Origin: Corallococcus sp. NCRR
GTDB lineage: Bacteria; Myxococcota; Myxococcia; Myxococcales; Myxococcaceae
Reading direction: 5' to 3'
DNA: 64,000 bases
NCBI RefSeq assembly: GCF_026965535.1
Contig: NZ_CP114039.1
Location: 2,790,001-2,854,000 of the forward strand
A program made the translations under genes and the position numbers. Position 1 is the first letter of the stretch. The number at the start of each line of letters is the position of its first letter. This document shows, piece by piece, positions 53,301-61,034 of the stretch. The notes beneath the pieces are model-generated. The model ran no database searches. It saw only the letters and a list, made by a program, of their open reading frames with translations, and was not told the DNA's origin.

Positions 53301-54200
53301 TCAGCCGCCGAAGATGTGCGAGCGCGCGGCTTCGGCGATGGCGACGACGGCGGGGTGGCGCAGGCGGCGCTCCACGGTGATGGCGTAGAAGCACTGCTCG
53401 ATTTCGTCGGTGTGCCCGATGGCGGTGACGTTGAACTGCCGCTGCACCTCCGCGTCGATGATGGAGGGCATGGCGAAGATGCCGTGCCCCTTCTGCCCGA
53501 AGGCCTGGAGCAGCGCGCTGTCGTCGAAGTCACCGGCGATGAGCGGTCGGATGCCGAGCCGCTCGAACCACAGGTCCAGCGAGCGGCGCACCGACGACTC
53601 CTCCGACGGCAGCAGCATGGGAGCGCCGTCGAGCGAGCGCGGGAAGTCCTTGCGCAGGTGCGCGAGCGGCTGGGCGGCGAAGAACGTCACGCCGCACTTG
53701 CCCAGCAGGTGGTTGAAGGACCGGACGCTGACGGGCTCGGAGCCGGGCGCATCCGCGAGCACCACATCCAGCTCATGCAGCGCCAGCTGTGCAAGCAATT
53801 GGGGCAGGGGGCTCTCACGGCAGATGATGCGCAGCGAGGGCCCGGCCTCCAGCGCGGGCTTGAGCAGCTGCTCGGCCACGAGCTTGGGGATGACGTCCAG
53901 CACGCCCACGTTGAGGCGCAGCTGCTGGCCGGTGGGCAGGCCGGAGACGACGTTCTTCAGTTCGTTGCCCAGGCGGAAGATCTCGTCCGCGTAGCGCATG
54001 ACGGTGCGGCCCACGTCGGAGAGGACGAGCTTGCGGCCCTTGCGCTCGAAGAGCTGGTGGCCCAGCGACTCCTCCAGCAGCTTGATTTGAGCGCTGATGG
54101 TGGGCTGGGCGAGGTGCAGCTCTTCACTCGCCTTGGCGATGCTGCCCGCCCGCGCAACCGTCCAGAAATACAGGAGATGGTGGTAGTTGAGCCACGCCAT
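53301..54200 (-). CDS. LysR family transcriptional regulator, NhaR-like
   Basis: 299 residues. The N-terminal wHTH MAWLNYHHLLYFWTVARAGS, then QPTISAQIKLLEESLG and FERKGRKLVLSDVG, is close to NhaR, the Na+-responsive activator, whose family begins with a similar NYHHLYYF stretch. The C-terminal co-inducer domain contains DVVLADAPGSE. No nhaA antiporter gene is adjacent. It is divergent from the sigma factor. Confidence 0.78.
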   Translation of the reverse strand: MAWLNYHHLLYFWTVARAGSIAKASEELHLAQPTISAQIKLLEESLGHQLFERKGRKLVLSDVGRTVMRYADEIFRLGNELKNVVSGLPTGQQLRLNVGVLDVIPKLVAEQLLKPALEAGPSLRIICRESPLPQLLAQLALHELDVVLADAPGSEPVSVRSFNHLLGKCGVTFFAAQPLAHLRKDFPRSLDGAPMLLPSEESSVRRSLDLWFERLGIRPLIAGDFDDSALLQAFGQKGHGIFAMPSIIDAEVQRQFNVTAIGHTDEIEQCFYAITVERRLRHPAVVAIAEAARSHIFGG

Positions 54201-54324
54201 GACTTAGGAATAACCGAAGGTTTTCATCCAAACTAGCTCATTTTTTTAAGTGTCGCCGCCGCTTATCTCTATGTCCGTCACCGCGCGATGGGTGCGCGGG
54301 GGACTGATTGGGGAGGTACGCGTC
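54201..54324. promoter_or_regulatory. Divergent intergenic region, AT-rich
   Basis: 124 bp between the LysR and sigma factor genes contains TTTTTTTAAG and TTATTCC-like stretches in a GC-rich genome. It probably holds both promoters and the LysR site. No clear consensus could be fixed. Confidence 0.35.
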
Positions 54325-55128
54325 ATGGATGCCATCTACGAGGAGCTCGAGTCCACGGCGGAGGGTGTGGAGACGACCGAGGTGGACTCGGCGGAAGTGG
54401 AGATGCGGGTGCGGGGGCACCTGGAGCTGGTCCGCCGGCTGGCCTGGAAGTACCGCTGGACGGGCTTGTCGTTGGAGGAGCTGATGGCGGAGGGCAACGT
54501 CGGCCTGGTGGAGGCGGCGCGCCGGTTCGAGGAGCGGGGTGTGCCGTTCGGCGCCTACGCGCAGCAGTGGATCCGCGCGCGCATCCGGGCCTACGTGTCC
54601 CGCACCTGGAGTGTGGCGGGGGGCCGCGCGCCGTGGATCGTCTTCCAGCTCCGGCGCGAGCGGGCGCGGCTGGAGGCCCGCTGGGGCGAGGGCCACCCGG
54701 AGGTGACGAAGCGGCTGGCCGAGGCGCTGGGCAAGAAGGAGGAGGACGTGGTGCGGGGCACGGACGCGCTGGCGAAGGACGTGTCCCTGAACGCGCCCCT
54801 GGGCCTGGAGGGGGACGTGACGCGGCTGGACATGCTGGAGTCGGACGAGGACTCGGCGGAGGAGCAGGCGGACCGGGGGGCCTGGGCGGAGAAGCTGCGC
54901 CAGAGCGTGGCGGCGGCCTGGCCGGAGCTGGACGCGAGGGAGCGGGCGCTGGTGAAGGAGCGGATGCTGGTGGAGGACGGGGTGAGCGCGGAGTTCCTGG
55001 CGAAGCGCTTCGGGGTGACGGCGGTGCGCATCCGGCAGATCGAGCAGGGGCTGCGCCAGAAGCTGCGCCAGCGGCTGACGGCGGGGTGCACGTCCTGGGA
55101 TGGCGAAGCGCCCCGGCTGGCGGCCTGA
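54325..55128 (+). CDS. Sigma-70 family alternative sigma factor (RpoH-like)
   Basis: 267 residues from an ATG with GGGAGGT eight bases upstream. Region 2 is seen in LVRRLAWKYRWTGLSLEELM, EGNVGLVEAARRFE and YAQQWIRARIRAYV. A variable linker follows, and region 4 is ERMLVEDGVSAEFLAKRFGV with VRIRQIEQGLRQKL. There is no region 1.1, so it is a group 3-type factor like RpoH and the SigB/SigC group of Myxococcus. The target genes are unknown. Confidence 0.82.
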   Translation: MDAIYEELESTAEGVETTEVDSAEVEMRVRGHLELVRRLAWKYRWTGLSLEELMAEGNVGLVEAARRFEERGVPFGAYAQQWIRARIRAYVSRTWSVAGGRAPWIVFQLRRERARLEARWGEGHPEVTKRLAEALGKKEEDVVRGTDALAKDVSLNAPLGLEGDVTRLDMLESDEDSAEEQADRGAWAEKLRQSVAAAWPELDARERALVKERMLVEDGVSAEFLAKRFGVTAVRIRQIEQGLRQKLRQRLTAGCTSWDGEAPRLAA

Positions 55129-55162
55129 GTGTCGGGCGAGGAGGAGGCCTGGCGGAAAGAGG

Positions 55163-55191
55163 TTGACGTCGCGAGCCAGGAACCGTAAATC
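55163..55191 (+). promoter_or_regulatory. Candidate tRNA-Phe promoter
   Basis: TTGACG, a 17-base spacer and TAAATC, 27 bases before the tRNA, in a short AT-rich patch. Confidence 0.4.
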
Positions 55192-55218
55192 GGCGCTGCC
55201 GCTCGCGGTCCGCGGTAC

Positions 55219-55291
55219 GCCCAAGTAGCTCAGTCGGTAGAGCAGGGGACTGAAAATCCCCGTGTCGGTGGTTCGATTCCGCCCTTGGGCA
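55219..55291 (+). tRNA. tRNA-Phe (anticodon GAA)
   Basis: 73 bases. Acceptor GCCCAAG pairs with CTTGGGC, the D arm is GCTC/GAGC and the anticodon stem GGGGA/TCCCC holds loop CTGAAAA (GAA at 55252-55254). The T arm GGTGG/CCGCC has loop TTCGATT; discriminator A. CCA is not encoded directly after it (CACCA follows), so it would be added by tRNA nucleotidyltransferase. The 3' 26 bases recur downstream. Confidence 0.96.
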
Positions 55292-55339
55292 CACCAGTAC
55301 GAAGAATCTGAAGGGCGTCGGACTCCGGTCCGGCGCCCT
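55266..55339 (+). repeat. Direct repeat copy 1: tRNA-Phe 3' end and terminator (att-like)
   Basis: Covers the tRNA T arm and acceptor 3' strand, a short spacer and the terminator. It recurs at 56278-56351 with constant 1012-bp offset and about ten mismatches in 73 bases. Confidence 0.75.
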
Positions 55340-55347
55340 TTGTTTTT
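55313..55347 (+). terminator. tRNA-Phe intrinsic terminator
   Basis: GGGCGTCGGAC pairs with GTCCGGCGCCC (one G-T pair) over TCCG, followed by TTTGTTTTT. Confidence 0.9.
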
Positions 55348-55351
55348 GCGC

Positions 55352-55888
55352 TTACTTCGCGGCGCCAATGCGTGACGCGAACAGGCCGAACTTCTGGCTG
55401 TGACGCTCGCGCCGGCACCAGTCCTCGATGACGTTCAGGTCCACTTCCTTGCTCCGGGCATGGAAGACAGCAAGGGCCTGCTCCAGGCCGCTGAAGTCGT
55501 TCCAGAAGAGAAAGGACGCGAGTCGGTCACGGCAGGAGTCGGTCGGCGACAGGACGTGCAGCACCTCGTCGTCACGACGCGCCGTGCTCCAGCTCCTAAT
55601 CAGGTCGTCACCCACTGCCAGGGGGCCGCTCGGAAACTCCAAAAGGAAGTGTGAGCGTGGGTGACGGTAGAAGTCGCCTTTTCGGATGAAGCCAAGCGCA
55701 GCCAACGCCGCTTCGCCTCCTGTTCCCTTGACTGTAATGACGAAGTCGAGGTCTCCAGATTGATATGCGTCTGGCGCGTAGTAGGTCGCCGCGCTTCCAC
55801 CCGTGAGCACTGCCTGGAATCCGTTGCGCTCCAGCGCCGTGCACACGGCGAAGGCGATATCGGTGAGCGACGAAGTGGGGCTGATCAC
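55352..55888 (-). CDS. Nucleotidyltransferase-fold protein (AbiEii/MNT-like)
   Basis: 178 residues from a GTG that overlaps the upstream HTH stop (GTGA). VLTGGSAATYYAPDAYQSGD then LDFVI has the GGS and D-x-D pattern of minimal nucleotidyltransferases. AALGFIRKGDFYRHPRSHFL and a helical end with DRLASFLFWND follow. Members of this fold act as toxins (AbiEii, MenT) or antitoxins (MNT). No third catalytic Asp is certain. It is paired with an HTH gene inside the islet. Confidence 0.7.
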   Translation of the reverse strand: MISPTSSLTDIAFAVCTALERNGFQAVLTGGSAATYYAPDAYQSGDLDFVITVKGTGGEAALAALGFIRKGDFYRHPRSHFLLEFPSGPLAVGDDLIRSWSTARRDDEVLHVLSPTDSCRDRLASFLFWNDFSGLEQALAVFHARSKEVDLNVIEDWCRRERHSQKFGLFASRIGAAK

Positions 55889-56226
55889 AAGAGCCCCGGT
55901 TTGCCAGCGCGGCGGGGACGGCGCCGTCGCGCGGCGAGCTTGCTCTGGAGAGCTGTGTCGTTCTCGCCAAGTTTCCAAAGCAGCGCGCTGAGTTCCGCGT
56001 GCGCGAAATAGCGGGGGTTCAGGGAAACCGTACGCGTGCGCCCCATTAGCCGACTGACAATGATCGCTTCGCTTTCGAGCGATGTCAGAATGGACTGGAT
56101 GGTGAACGGACGGACGCCGAGCAGCGCTGCCAGCTCACTGGGATAGGTCCCTTCGAGCAGACGGATGGCCACGAGTACCGCCGTCCGGGTCGGAGTACCA
56201 AAGAGCCGAGAACCTTCTTCGAGCAC
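55885..56226 (-). CDS. Winged-helix DNA-binding protein, first gene of HTH-NTase pair
   Basis: 113 residues from a GTG. TAVLVAIRLLEGTYPSELAALLGV and FTIQSILTSLESEAIIVSRL form an ArsR-like winged helix, with SLNPRYFAHAEL after it and an Arg-rich tail (RRRRPRR). Probably the autoregulator of the pair, like AbiEi or small antitoxins; DNA binding is inferred from fold. Confidence 0.65.
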   Translation of the reverse strand: MLEEGSRLFGTPTRTAVLVAIRLLEGTYPSELAALLGVRPFTIQSILTSLESEAIIVSRLMGRTRTVSLNPRYFAHAELSALLWKLGENDTALQSKLAARRRRPRRAGKPGLL

Positions 56227-56256
56227 CCGATGAATCTACCAGGAATATTGGCCATA

Positions 56257-56275
56257 TCGCCAAGAGGCTTGGCGA
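56257..56275 (-). promoter_or_regulatory. Palindrome upstream of the HTH gene
   Basis: TCGCCAAG-AGG-CTTGGCGA, an 8-bp inverted repeat ending three bases before repeat copy 2. A second, related half-site pair (TTGGC-GATAT-GGCCAA) overlaps it on the HTH side. This is a candidate operator for the HTH protein. Confidence 0.45.
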
Positions 56276-56277
56276 AT

Positions 56278-56351
56278 CGGTGGTTCGATTGCGCCCTTGA
56301 GCGCACCGATTCGAAGAGCATGAAGGGCGTCGGACTCTGGTCCGGCGCCCT
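56278..56351 (+). repeat. Direct repeat copy 2: degraded tRNA-Phe 3' end and terminator
   Basis: CGGTGGTTCGATT and the terminator stem are kept, while the acceptor end is mutated (TTGAGCG for TTGGGCA), so it is not part of a working tRNA. No tRNA 5' half precedes it. Confidence 0.75.
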
Positions 56352-56355
56352 TTTT
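56325..56355. terminator. Terminator in repeat copy 2
   Basis: Same stem as at 55313 with one changed loop base, followed by TTTTTC. It also lies just beyond the stop of the minus-strand gene 56376-56885. Confidence 0.8.
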
Positions 56356-56375
56356 CTTTCCCGTTAGAAGCGTCG

Positions 56376-56885
56376 TTACGGGGGGCTGATGCGTCCGGGG
56401 GCGCCGTTGGCGCCGGCCACGGTGTGGCAGGAGCCGCAGGATCCGGTGCCCTGCGGGGTGTTCATGGCCCACTGGGCGCCACCGTGGGTGACGCGGGCGG
56501 TGTAGGGGAGCGCGAAGCCCTTCGCGTCCTCGGCCTTGAGGAAGAAGTTGCCGGAGGCGTTGGCCGTCAGGGTGTATGCCTTCTGATTGGCGTCGGTGAT
56601 GACGACCTGGGCGCCCTCCAGGCCCGCGCAGTCGTCCGCCTCGTGCGCGGTGGCCTGGACGGTCCCCGCCACCACGAACTTGGGCCCCTCGCCCCGGTCT
56701 GTATGACATTGGATGCAGTTGCCACCGGGATGCATCAGGGCGTTGCCGCTGTCGCTGCCCGTCCACTTCATGCCCGTGGAGCACTCGGAGGTGCTCACCG
56801 CTTCCAGACCGCCTCCGCCGCACCCCGTGAAGAGACCGCCCACCGCCAAACACAGAATGACTGTCTGAGAGATGCGTCGTTGCAT
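56376..56885 (-). CDS. Two-haem c-type lipoprotein
   Basis: 169 residues. The leader ends in GLFTGC (lipobox). Two CxxCH haem sites, CIQCH and CGSCH, stand at either end of a beta-sandwich-like stretch (GAQVVITDANQKAYTLTANA, GNFFLKAEDA) similar to carboxypeptidase-regulatory-like domains. A haem-domain-haem layout suggests an electron-transfer lipoprotein at the outer membrane. No oxidase is adjacent. Confidence 0.7.
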   Translation of the reverse strand: MQRRISQTVILCLAVGGLFTGCGGGGLEAVSTSECSTGMKWTGSDSGNALMHPGGNCIQCHTDRGEGPKFVVAGTVQATAHEADDCAGLEGAQVVITDANQKAYTLTANASGNFFLKAEDAKGFALPYTARVTHGGAQWAMNTPQGTGSCGSCHTVAGANGAPGRISPP

Positions 56886-57125
56886 GTGTCACCTCTGGAG
56901 AGACTGTGTTTCATTCGAGGACTTCGCGACCTCGCTGTCAACGGCACTCCAGGTATGGGGTCCCGCGAGGGGAGTACGAGCGTGTGTCCAGCCGGGCATC
57001 CAGTTCGCGATAGGGCGTGGTGGGAACGTCGTCCGCGAAGTGGTTCGTGCGCAAATCATGATGGAACGGTGAGGAACGCCTGCGCGCACGCGGACGAATA
57101 CTGACTCCAGGCCAGGAGGGTGTCG

Positions 57126-58964
57126 ATGCACGCGAGTCACTGGGTGGTCTGGGCTGTGTGCGGCGTGTCGCTGGGCTGTGCCGCGCCCCGGAGTGTTGCC
57201 TCTTCGTCGCTGTCCGCGGACCTGACCGTTGAAGCCATCGATGCCCGGATTCATGTCGTCGCTCCTGGCCCCGGAGGGGAGTGGTGGGCGATTGGGGAGG
57301 GGCCTTATGCAGTCTCCAATGCGCCCGGCATCGAAGCCTTCCGCAGCGCGGATGAAGGCAGGTCCTGGCAGCGCGCCGCGGCTCTCTCCCGGGCGCTGAA
57401 CGCGGCACGAGGAGAGAAGTCCTCGAACGCCATCCGCTTCCTGACTTGGTTCACACCGGAGACAGGCATCGCGGCGGGCTCTCTTGGGCCCTGGGTCCTC
57501 CGCACCACGGATGCCGGTAGGACGTGGCGCTCGGTCCCCCTGTGGGATGAGCAATGGCTCTACACGTTGGAGCGCGCCGGTCACAGGACCTGGATATGTG
57601 GCTCCACGGGCCGGCTTCTGCGCAGCGATGATCAGGGCGCGAGTTGGCGGGAATCCACAGCTACTCCCTTCAACACTGATGACCGATGCAGGGACCTCTC
57701 CTTCATCAGTCCGGACCAGGGATGGGCCATGGGCTCGAATTCCACGCTCTGGGCCACGGAGGACGGCGGCGATACCTGGACGCCCCTGACGCCTCCCTTC
57801 CAACTGCTCCGACCCTCTGTCTTCTTCTGGGGCCATTCATCGTCCCCGGAGCTGCATGGAGTCCTGCGACTCACTCGAGACCTGGCCTGGGTCTTGGGCT
57901 CCAACGGGCTCTACAAGACGACGGACGGTGGCAGGACCTGGCAGGGGCCCTTCCCCAGTCCGCCGGACGCCCTCCGTGTCTCCGTCACACCGGATGGACG
58001 ACAGGTGTTGACCCTCACGCCTCCGGAACTGCCGGTTGAACAATGGATTCCTTCCTTCTGGAAGGCCCAGGCCTTCCCTCACGACACGGTGGCTGTCCTT
58101 TCACAATCGAGCACGCTCACCACCTATGTCTCAGGCCAAATCGTTCGGGAAGGCCCGATGCTCATGCGAGGGCAGGGAAGGCTGACGCGCCTGGATGGTT
58201 CCATTCAACGGAGTGAAAGGCATTGGCTGGGATGGTCAGGGGACCAGGTCGTGGCCACCCATGACGCGGGCCAGAGCTGGTTTCGCCAAGGCAATACTTC
58301 AGGCAGGTCAATTCACACGCTGGTGTTGCTTGAGAACGGAATCCTGCTCGCGGAACTCGACGGCGGGCGGCTGCTTCGCTCGAAGGATGATGGGTGGACC
58401 TGGGCGCCCGCGGAGAGATGGGAGGCCCATGACTTCACCGTGGCCACAGGCCGGAATCCGGGAACAGAGCATCCACTCGCGTGTCTGCTGGCGACCTCGG
58501 ATGCCATGCTCCAGATTGAGTTCGAGAGCCGTGGATGCTTCGGAGGTTCGACGAGTGCGCTGGAACTGCGCGTCCGGACCGAGGGGGCGCACTTGAGGGG
58601 GAGCCAGGACGGTTACCCGGATGCCATCCTCGTGGACCAGCGCATGGACCGGACCGCGGGTGAACAGCTCCTGCGCAAGCTGGTGGACGCGGCGACGCGC
58701 ACCGAGCACGGCATGCGCTGTCAGTCGACCACGGCGGCCGAGGTTCGGATGACCTGGTCCTGCGGCTCCGGCCTGTTCAAGGCCTCCCAGCGGGCAAAGC
58801 TCACCGGCAGCCTGTGTTCTCCGCTGCGGCAGCGCGCCGAGGGGGCCCCCGAGCCCTACGACCGCGTCGATGGCGTCTTCGATGCCGCCCGGGACGTGCT
58901 GGAAGAGGCGGTCTCCCGACCCAGGACCGACGCGCCGGGTGCACATCCGGGCGTGACGCGATAG
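57126..58964 (+). CDS. YCF48/BNR-like beta-propeller lipoprotein
   Basis: 612 residues. AGGAGG is six bases before the ATG. The lipobox is VSLGC. Asp-box/BNR repeats recur (RSADEGRSWQRA, RTTDAGRTWRSV, RSDDQGASWRES, ATEDGGDTWTPL, KTTDGGRTWQGP and further down SKDDGWTWAP), at least six blades of a YCF48-type propeller. The last 150 residues are unrelated and Cys-containing. A surface-exposed binding role is likely; glycosidase activity is not supported. Confidence 0.75.
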   Translation: MHASHWVVWAVCGVSLGCAAPRSVASSSLSADLTVEAIDARIHVVAPGPGGEWWAIGEGPYAVSNAPGIEAFRSADEGRSWQRAAALSRALNAARGEKSSNAIRFLTWFTPETGIAAGSLGPWVLRTTDAGRTWRSVPLWDEQWLYTLERAGHRTWICGSTGRLLRSDDQGASWRESTATPFNTDDRCRDLSFISPDQGWAMGSNSTLWATEDGGDTWTPLTPPFQLLRPSVFFWGHSSSPELHGVLRLTRDLAWVLGSNGLYKTTDGGRTWQGPFPSPPDALRVSVTPDGRQVLTLTPPELPVEQWIPSFWKAQAFPHDTVAVLSQSSTLTTYVSGQIVREGPMLMRGQGRLTRLDGSIQRSERHWLGWSGDQVVATHDAGQSWFRQGNTSGRSIHTLVLLENGILLAELDGGRLLRSKDDGWTWAPAERWEAHDFTVATGRNPGTEHPLACLLATSDAMLQIEFESRGCFGGSTSALELRVRTEGAHLRGSQDGYPDAILVDQRMDRTAGEQLLRKLVDAATRTEHGMRCQSTTAAEVRMTWSCGSGLFKASQRAKLTGSLCSPLRQRAEGAPEPYDRVDGVFDAARDVLEEAVSRPRTDAPGAHPGVTR

Positions 58965-58992
58965 ATGGGTGTCCCGGAGGTTCATCAACGCA

Positions 58993-59535
58993 ATGGACGC
59001 GAACGTGGTGGCGGAGCTGGAGAAGGCGGGCGTGAAGGTGGAGGACCCCATGCGCCTGTTCATCCCCGTGGAACGGGACGAACAGGGCCAGGTGAAGCCC
59101 GTGGGCGACGAGGTGCCCGTGCGCTTCGGTGACGTCACCGCCCACGTGCGCCTGCAGCCCATCTCCGCGCTGTGGACCGGCAACAAGCAGCCCCCGGACT
59201 TCACCCGGCCCCCCTTCCCCGAGTACGAGCCGTTCTTCTTCCTCATCGAGGCCACCGCCGCCGGCTTCTGCCGCGACACGCGCCACGCGGAGGTCGACCA
59301 GGAGTTCTCCCAGCTCTACCGGCACCTCGCGCGCCGGCCGGACGGCCACCACAAGAACCCGCTCTTCTCCTACCTGCGCGCCGCCGCCCGCCTGTACCTG
59401 TCCCTGCGCGACGTCAGTCAGGCGGAGTTCGAGGCCGTCGCCCAGCGCCTCCACCAGTCCGCCAAACTGCACTCGGGCCACATCGGCAGCACGAACTACT
59501 TCCAGGCCGTGCTGCGCCAGGTGATGGGCGCCTGA
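58993..59535 (+). CDS. Conserved hypothetical protein
   Basis: 180 residues, soluble. The middle carries PPFPEYEPFFFLIEATAAGF and a helical end (RAAARLYLSLRDVSQAEFEA). No family recognised. The ATG at 58993 follows GGAGG at 12 bases; GTG 58969 is an upstream alternative. Confidence 0.5.
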   Translation: MDANVVAELEKAGVKVEDPMRLFIPVERDEQGQVKPVGDEVPVRFGDVTAHVRLQPISALWTGNKQPPDFTRPPFPEYEPFFFLIEATAAGFCRDTRHAEVDQEFSQLYRHLARRPDGHHKNPLFSYLRAAARLYLSLRDVSQAEFEAVAQRLHQSAKLHSGHIGSTNYFQAVLRQVMGA

Positions 59536-59627
59536 CGCTCCTCGGGGACTCCCACGCGGCGTTTCTGGAATAGGGTGCGCCCTCGCCCGTTCCCGGGCGC
59601 CGCCGTGGTCCCTCCCCAGGAGCAAGG

Positions 59628-61034
59628 ATGTTCCGTCCACCGTTGTCGTGGTTCGCCTGTCTGGCCCTCCTGGGTGCGCCCCAGGCCGGGGCCCAGGCCG
59701 TCTCCGGGCCTTCCTCGAAGCCCGCCGCTGCCTCCGGCCCCGCCGCGAAGCTGGGCTCGGGCATCCAGGCCCGCACGCTGAAGAACGGGCTCACCGTCAT
59801 CGTCTGGCCGGACCACGACATCCCCAACGTGGCGCTCGCCAACTGGTTCCGCGTGGGCAGCCGCAACGAGCGCCCCGGCATCACCGGCCTGTCCCACTTC
59901 TTCGAGCACATGATGTTCAACGGCGCGAAGAAGTACGGCCCCGGTGAGTTCGACCGCGTCATGGAGGCCAACGGCGGCGCCAACAACGCCTTCACCTCCG
60001 AGGACGTCACCGTCTACCTGGACTGGTTCCCCGCCTCCGCGCTGCCCCTCATCCTCGACCTGGAGCAGGACCGGCTCCAGTCGCTCTCCTTCGACCCCAA
60101 GGTCATCGAGTCCGAGCGCGGCGTCGTCTACTCCGAGCGCCGCTCGGGCGTGGACAATGACAACAACGGCGCGCTCCAGGAGCAGTTGCAGGCCACCGCC
60201 TTCGTCGCGCACCCGTACCAGATCCCCGTCATCGGCTGGCCGTCCGACATCGAGTCCTGGCGCATGGAGGACCTCCAGGCCTACTTCAAGACCTACTACG
60301 CCCCCAACAACGCCACGCTCGTCCTCGCGGGCGACCTGGATCCGGACCGCGTCTTCGAGCAGGTGGAGGCCACGCTCGGCACCATCCCCGCGCAGCCCGC
60401 GCCGGAGCCCGTGCGCACGAAGGAGCCCGAACAGCAGGGCGAGCGCCGCATCGTCGTGAAGAAGCTGGCGCAGTCCCCGCTGCTCCAGGTCGCCTACCAC
60501 GGCCTCGCCGCCAACGACCCGGACATCGAGACGCTGGAGTTGCTGGGCCTCATCCTCACGTACGGCGACTCGTCGCGACTGCACCGCAAGCTGGTGGACG
60601 AAGCTCGCGTGGCCATCCGCGTCCGGAGCACCACCGCCGGGGGCTTCGACCCGTCGCTCGTCTGGTTCTCCGTGGACCTGACGCCGGGCGGCGACCTGGC
60701 GAAGACCGAGGCGCTGCTCAACGCGGAGCTGGCCCGCGTGGTGAAGGACGGCGTCACCGACGCGGAGCTGCGCAAGGCGCGCAACGTGGCGCTGGCCACC
60801 TTCTGGCGCAAGCTGGAGACCAACAGCGGCCGCGCCCGCGAGCTGGGCAACGCCGCCACCTTCCGGGGAGACTGGAAGGCCCTGTTCGACGCGCCCTCGC
60901 GCTACGAGCAGGTCACCCGCGACGGCGTGAAGGCGCTGGCCGCCCGCATCTTCAACCCCGACCACCGCACCGTGGGCTGGCTCGTCCCCACCACGGCTCC
61001 CGCCGCCCCGGCCCACAAGGAGGCCGCGCGATGA
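59628..61034 (+). CDS. M16 zinc peptidase, catalytic subunit
   Basis: 468 residues with a signal peptide. The inverted zinc motif HFFEH with a downstream Glu (SERGVVYSE) defines an active M16 (insulinase/PqqL-like) peptidase. The C-terminal M16 half follows ([29 protein letters not shown]). It cleaves peptides in the periplasm. Its stop overlaps the start of the partner gene (ATGA). Confidence 0.9.
   Translation: MFRPPLSWFACLALLGAPQAGAQAVSGPSSKPAAASGPAAKLGSGIQARTLKNGLTVIVWPDHDIPNVALANWFRVGSRNERPGITGLSHFFEHMMFNGAKKYGPGEFDRVMEANGGANNAFTSEDVTVYLDWFPASALPLILDLEQDRLQSLSFDPKVIESERGVVYSERRSGVDNDNNGALQEQLQATAFVAHPYQIPVIGWPSDIESWRMEDLQAYFKTYYAPNNATLVLAGDLDPDRVFEQVEATLGTIPAQPAPEPVRTKEPEQQGERRIVVKKLAQSPLLQVAYHGLAANDPDIETLELLGLILTYGDSSRLHRKLVDEARVAIRVRSTTAGGFDPSLVWFSVDLTPGGDLAKTEALLNAELARVVKDGVTDAELRKARNVALATFWRKLETNSGRARELGNAATFRGDWKALFDAPSRYEQVTRDGVKALAARIFNPDHRTVGWLVPTTAPAAPAHKEAAR

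Larger units (their letters stand above)
55292..56277. mobile_element. Possible small tRNA-Phe integrated islet
   Basis: About 1 kb between the genuine tRNA 3' end and its degraded copy. It holds an HTH-nucleotidyltransferase gene pair and no integrase. Its third codon positions look less GC-rich than its neighbours. Such bounded segments at tRNA 3' ends are typical of site-specific integration. Confidence 0.5.

Noticed and set aside
56886-57125. Possible small genes or a gene remnant between the haem lipoprotein and the propeller gene
   Set aside because: Frames of up to 66 codons exist on the plus strand, but none has a ribosome site or recognisable motif, and the direction is not supported by neighbours.
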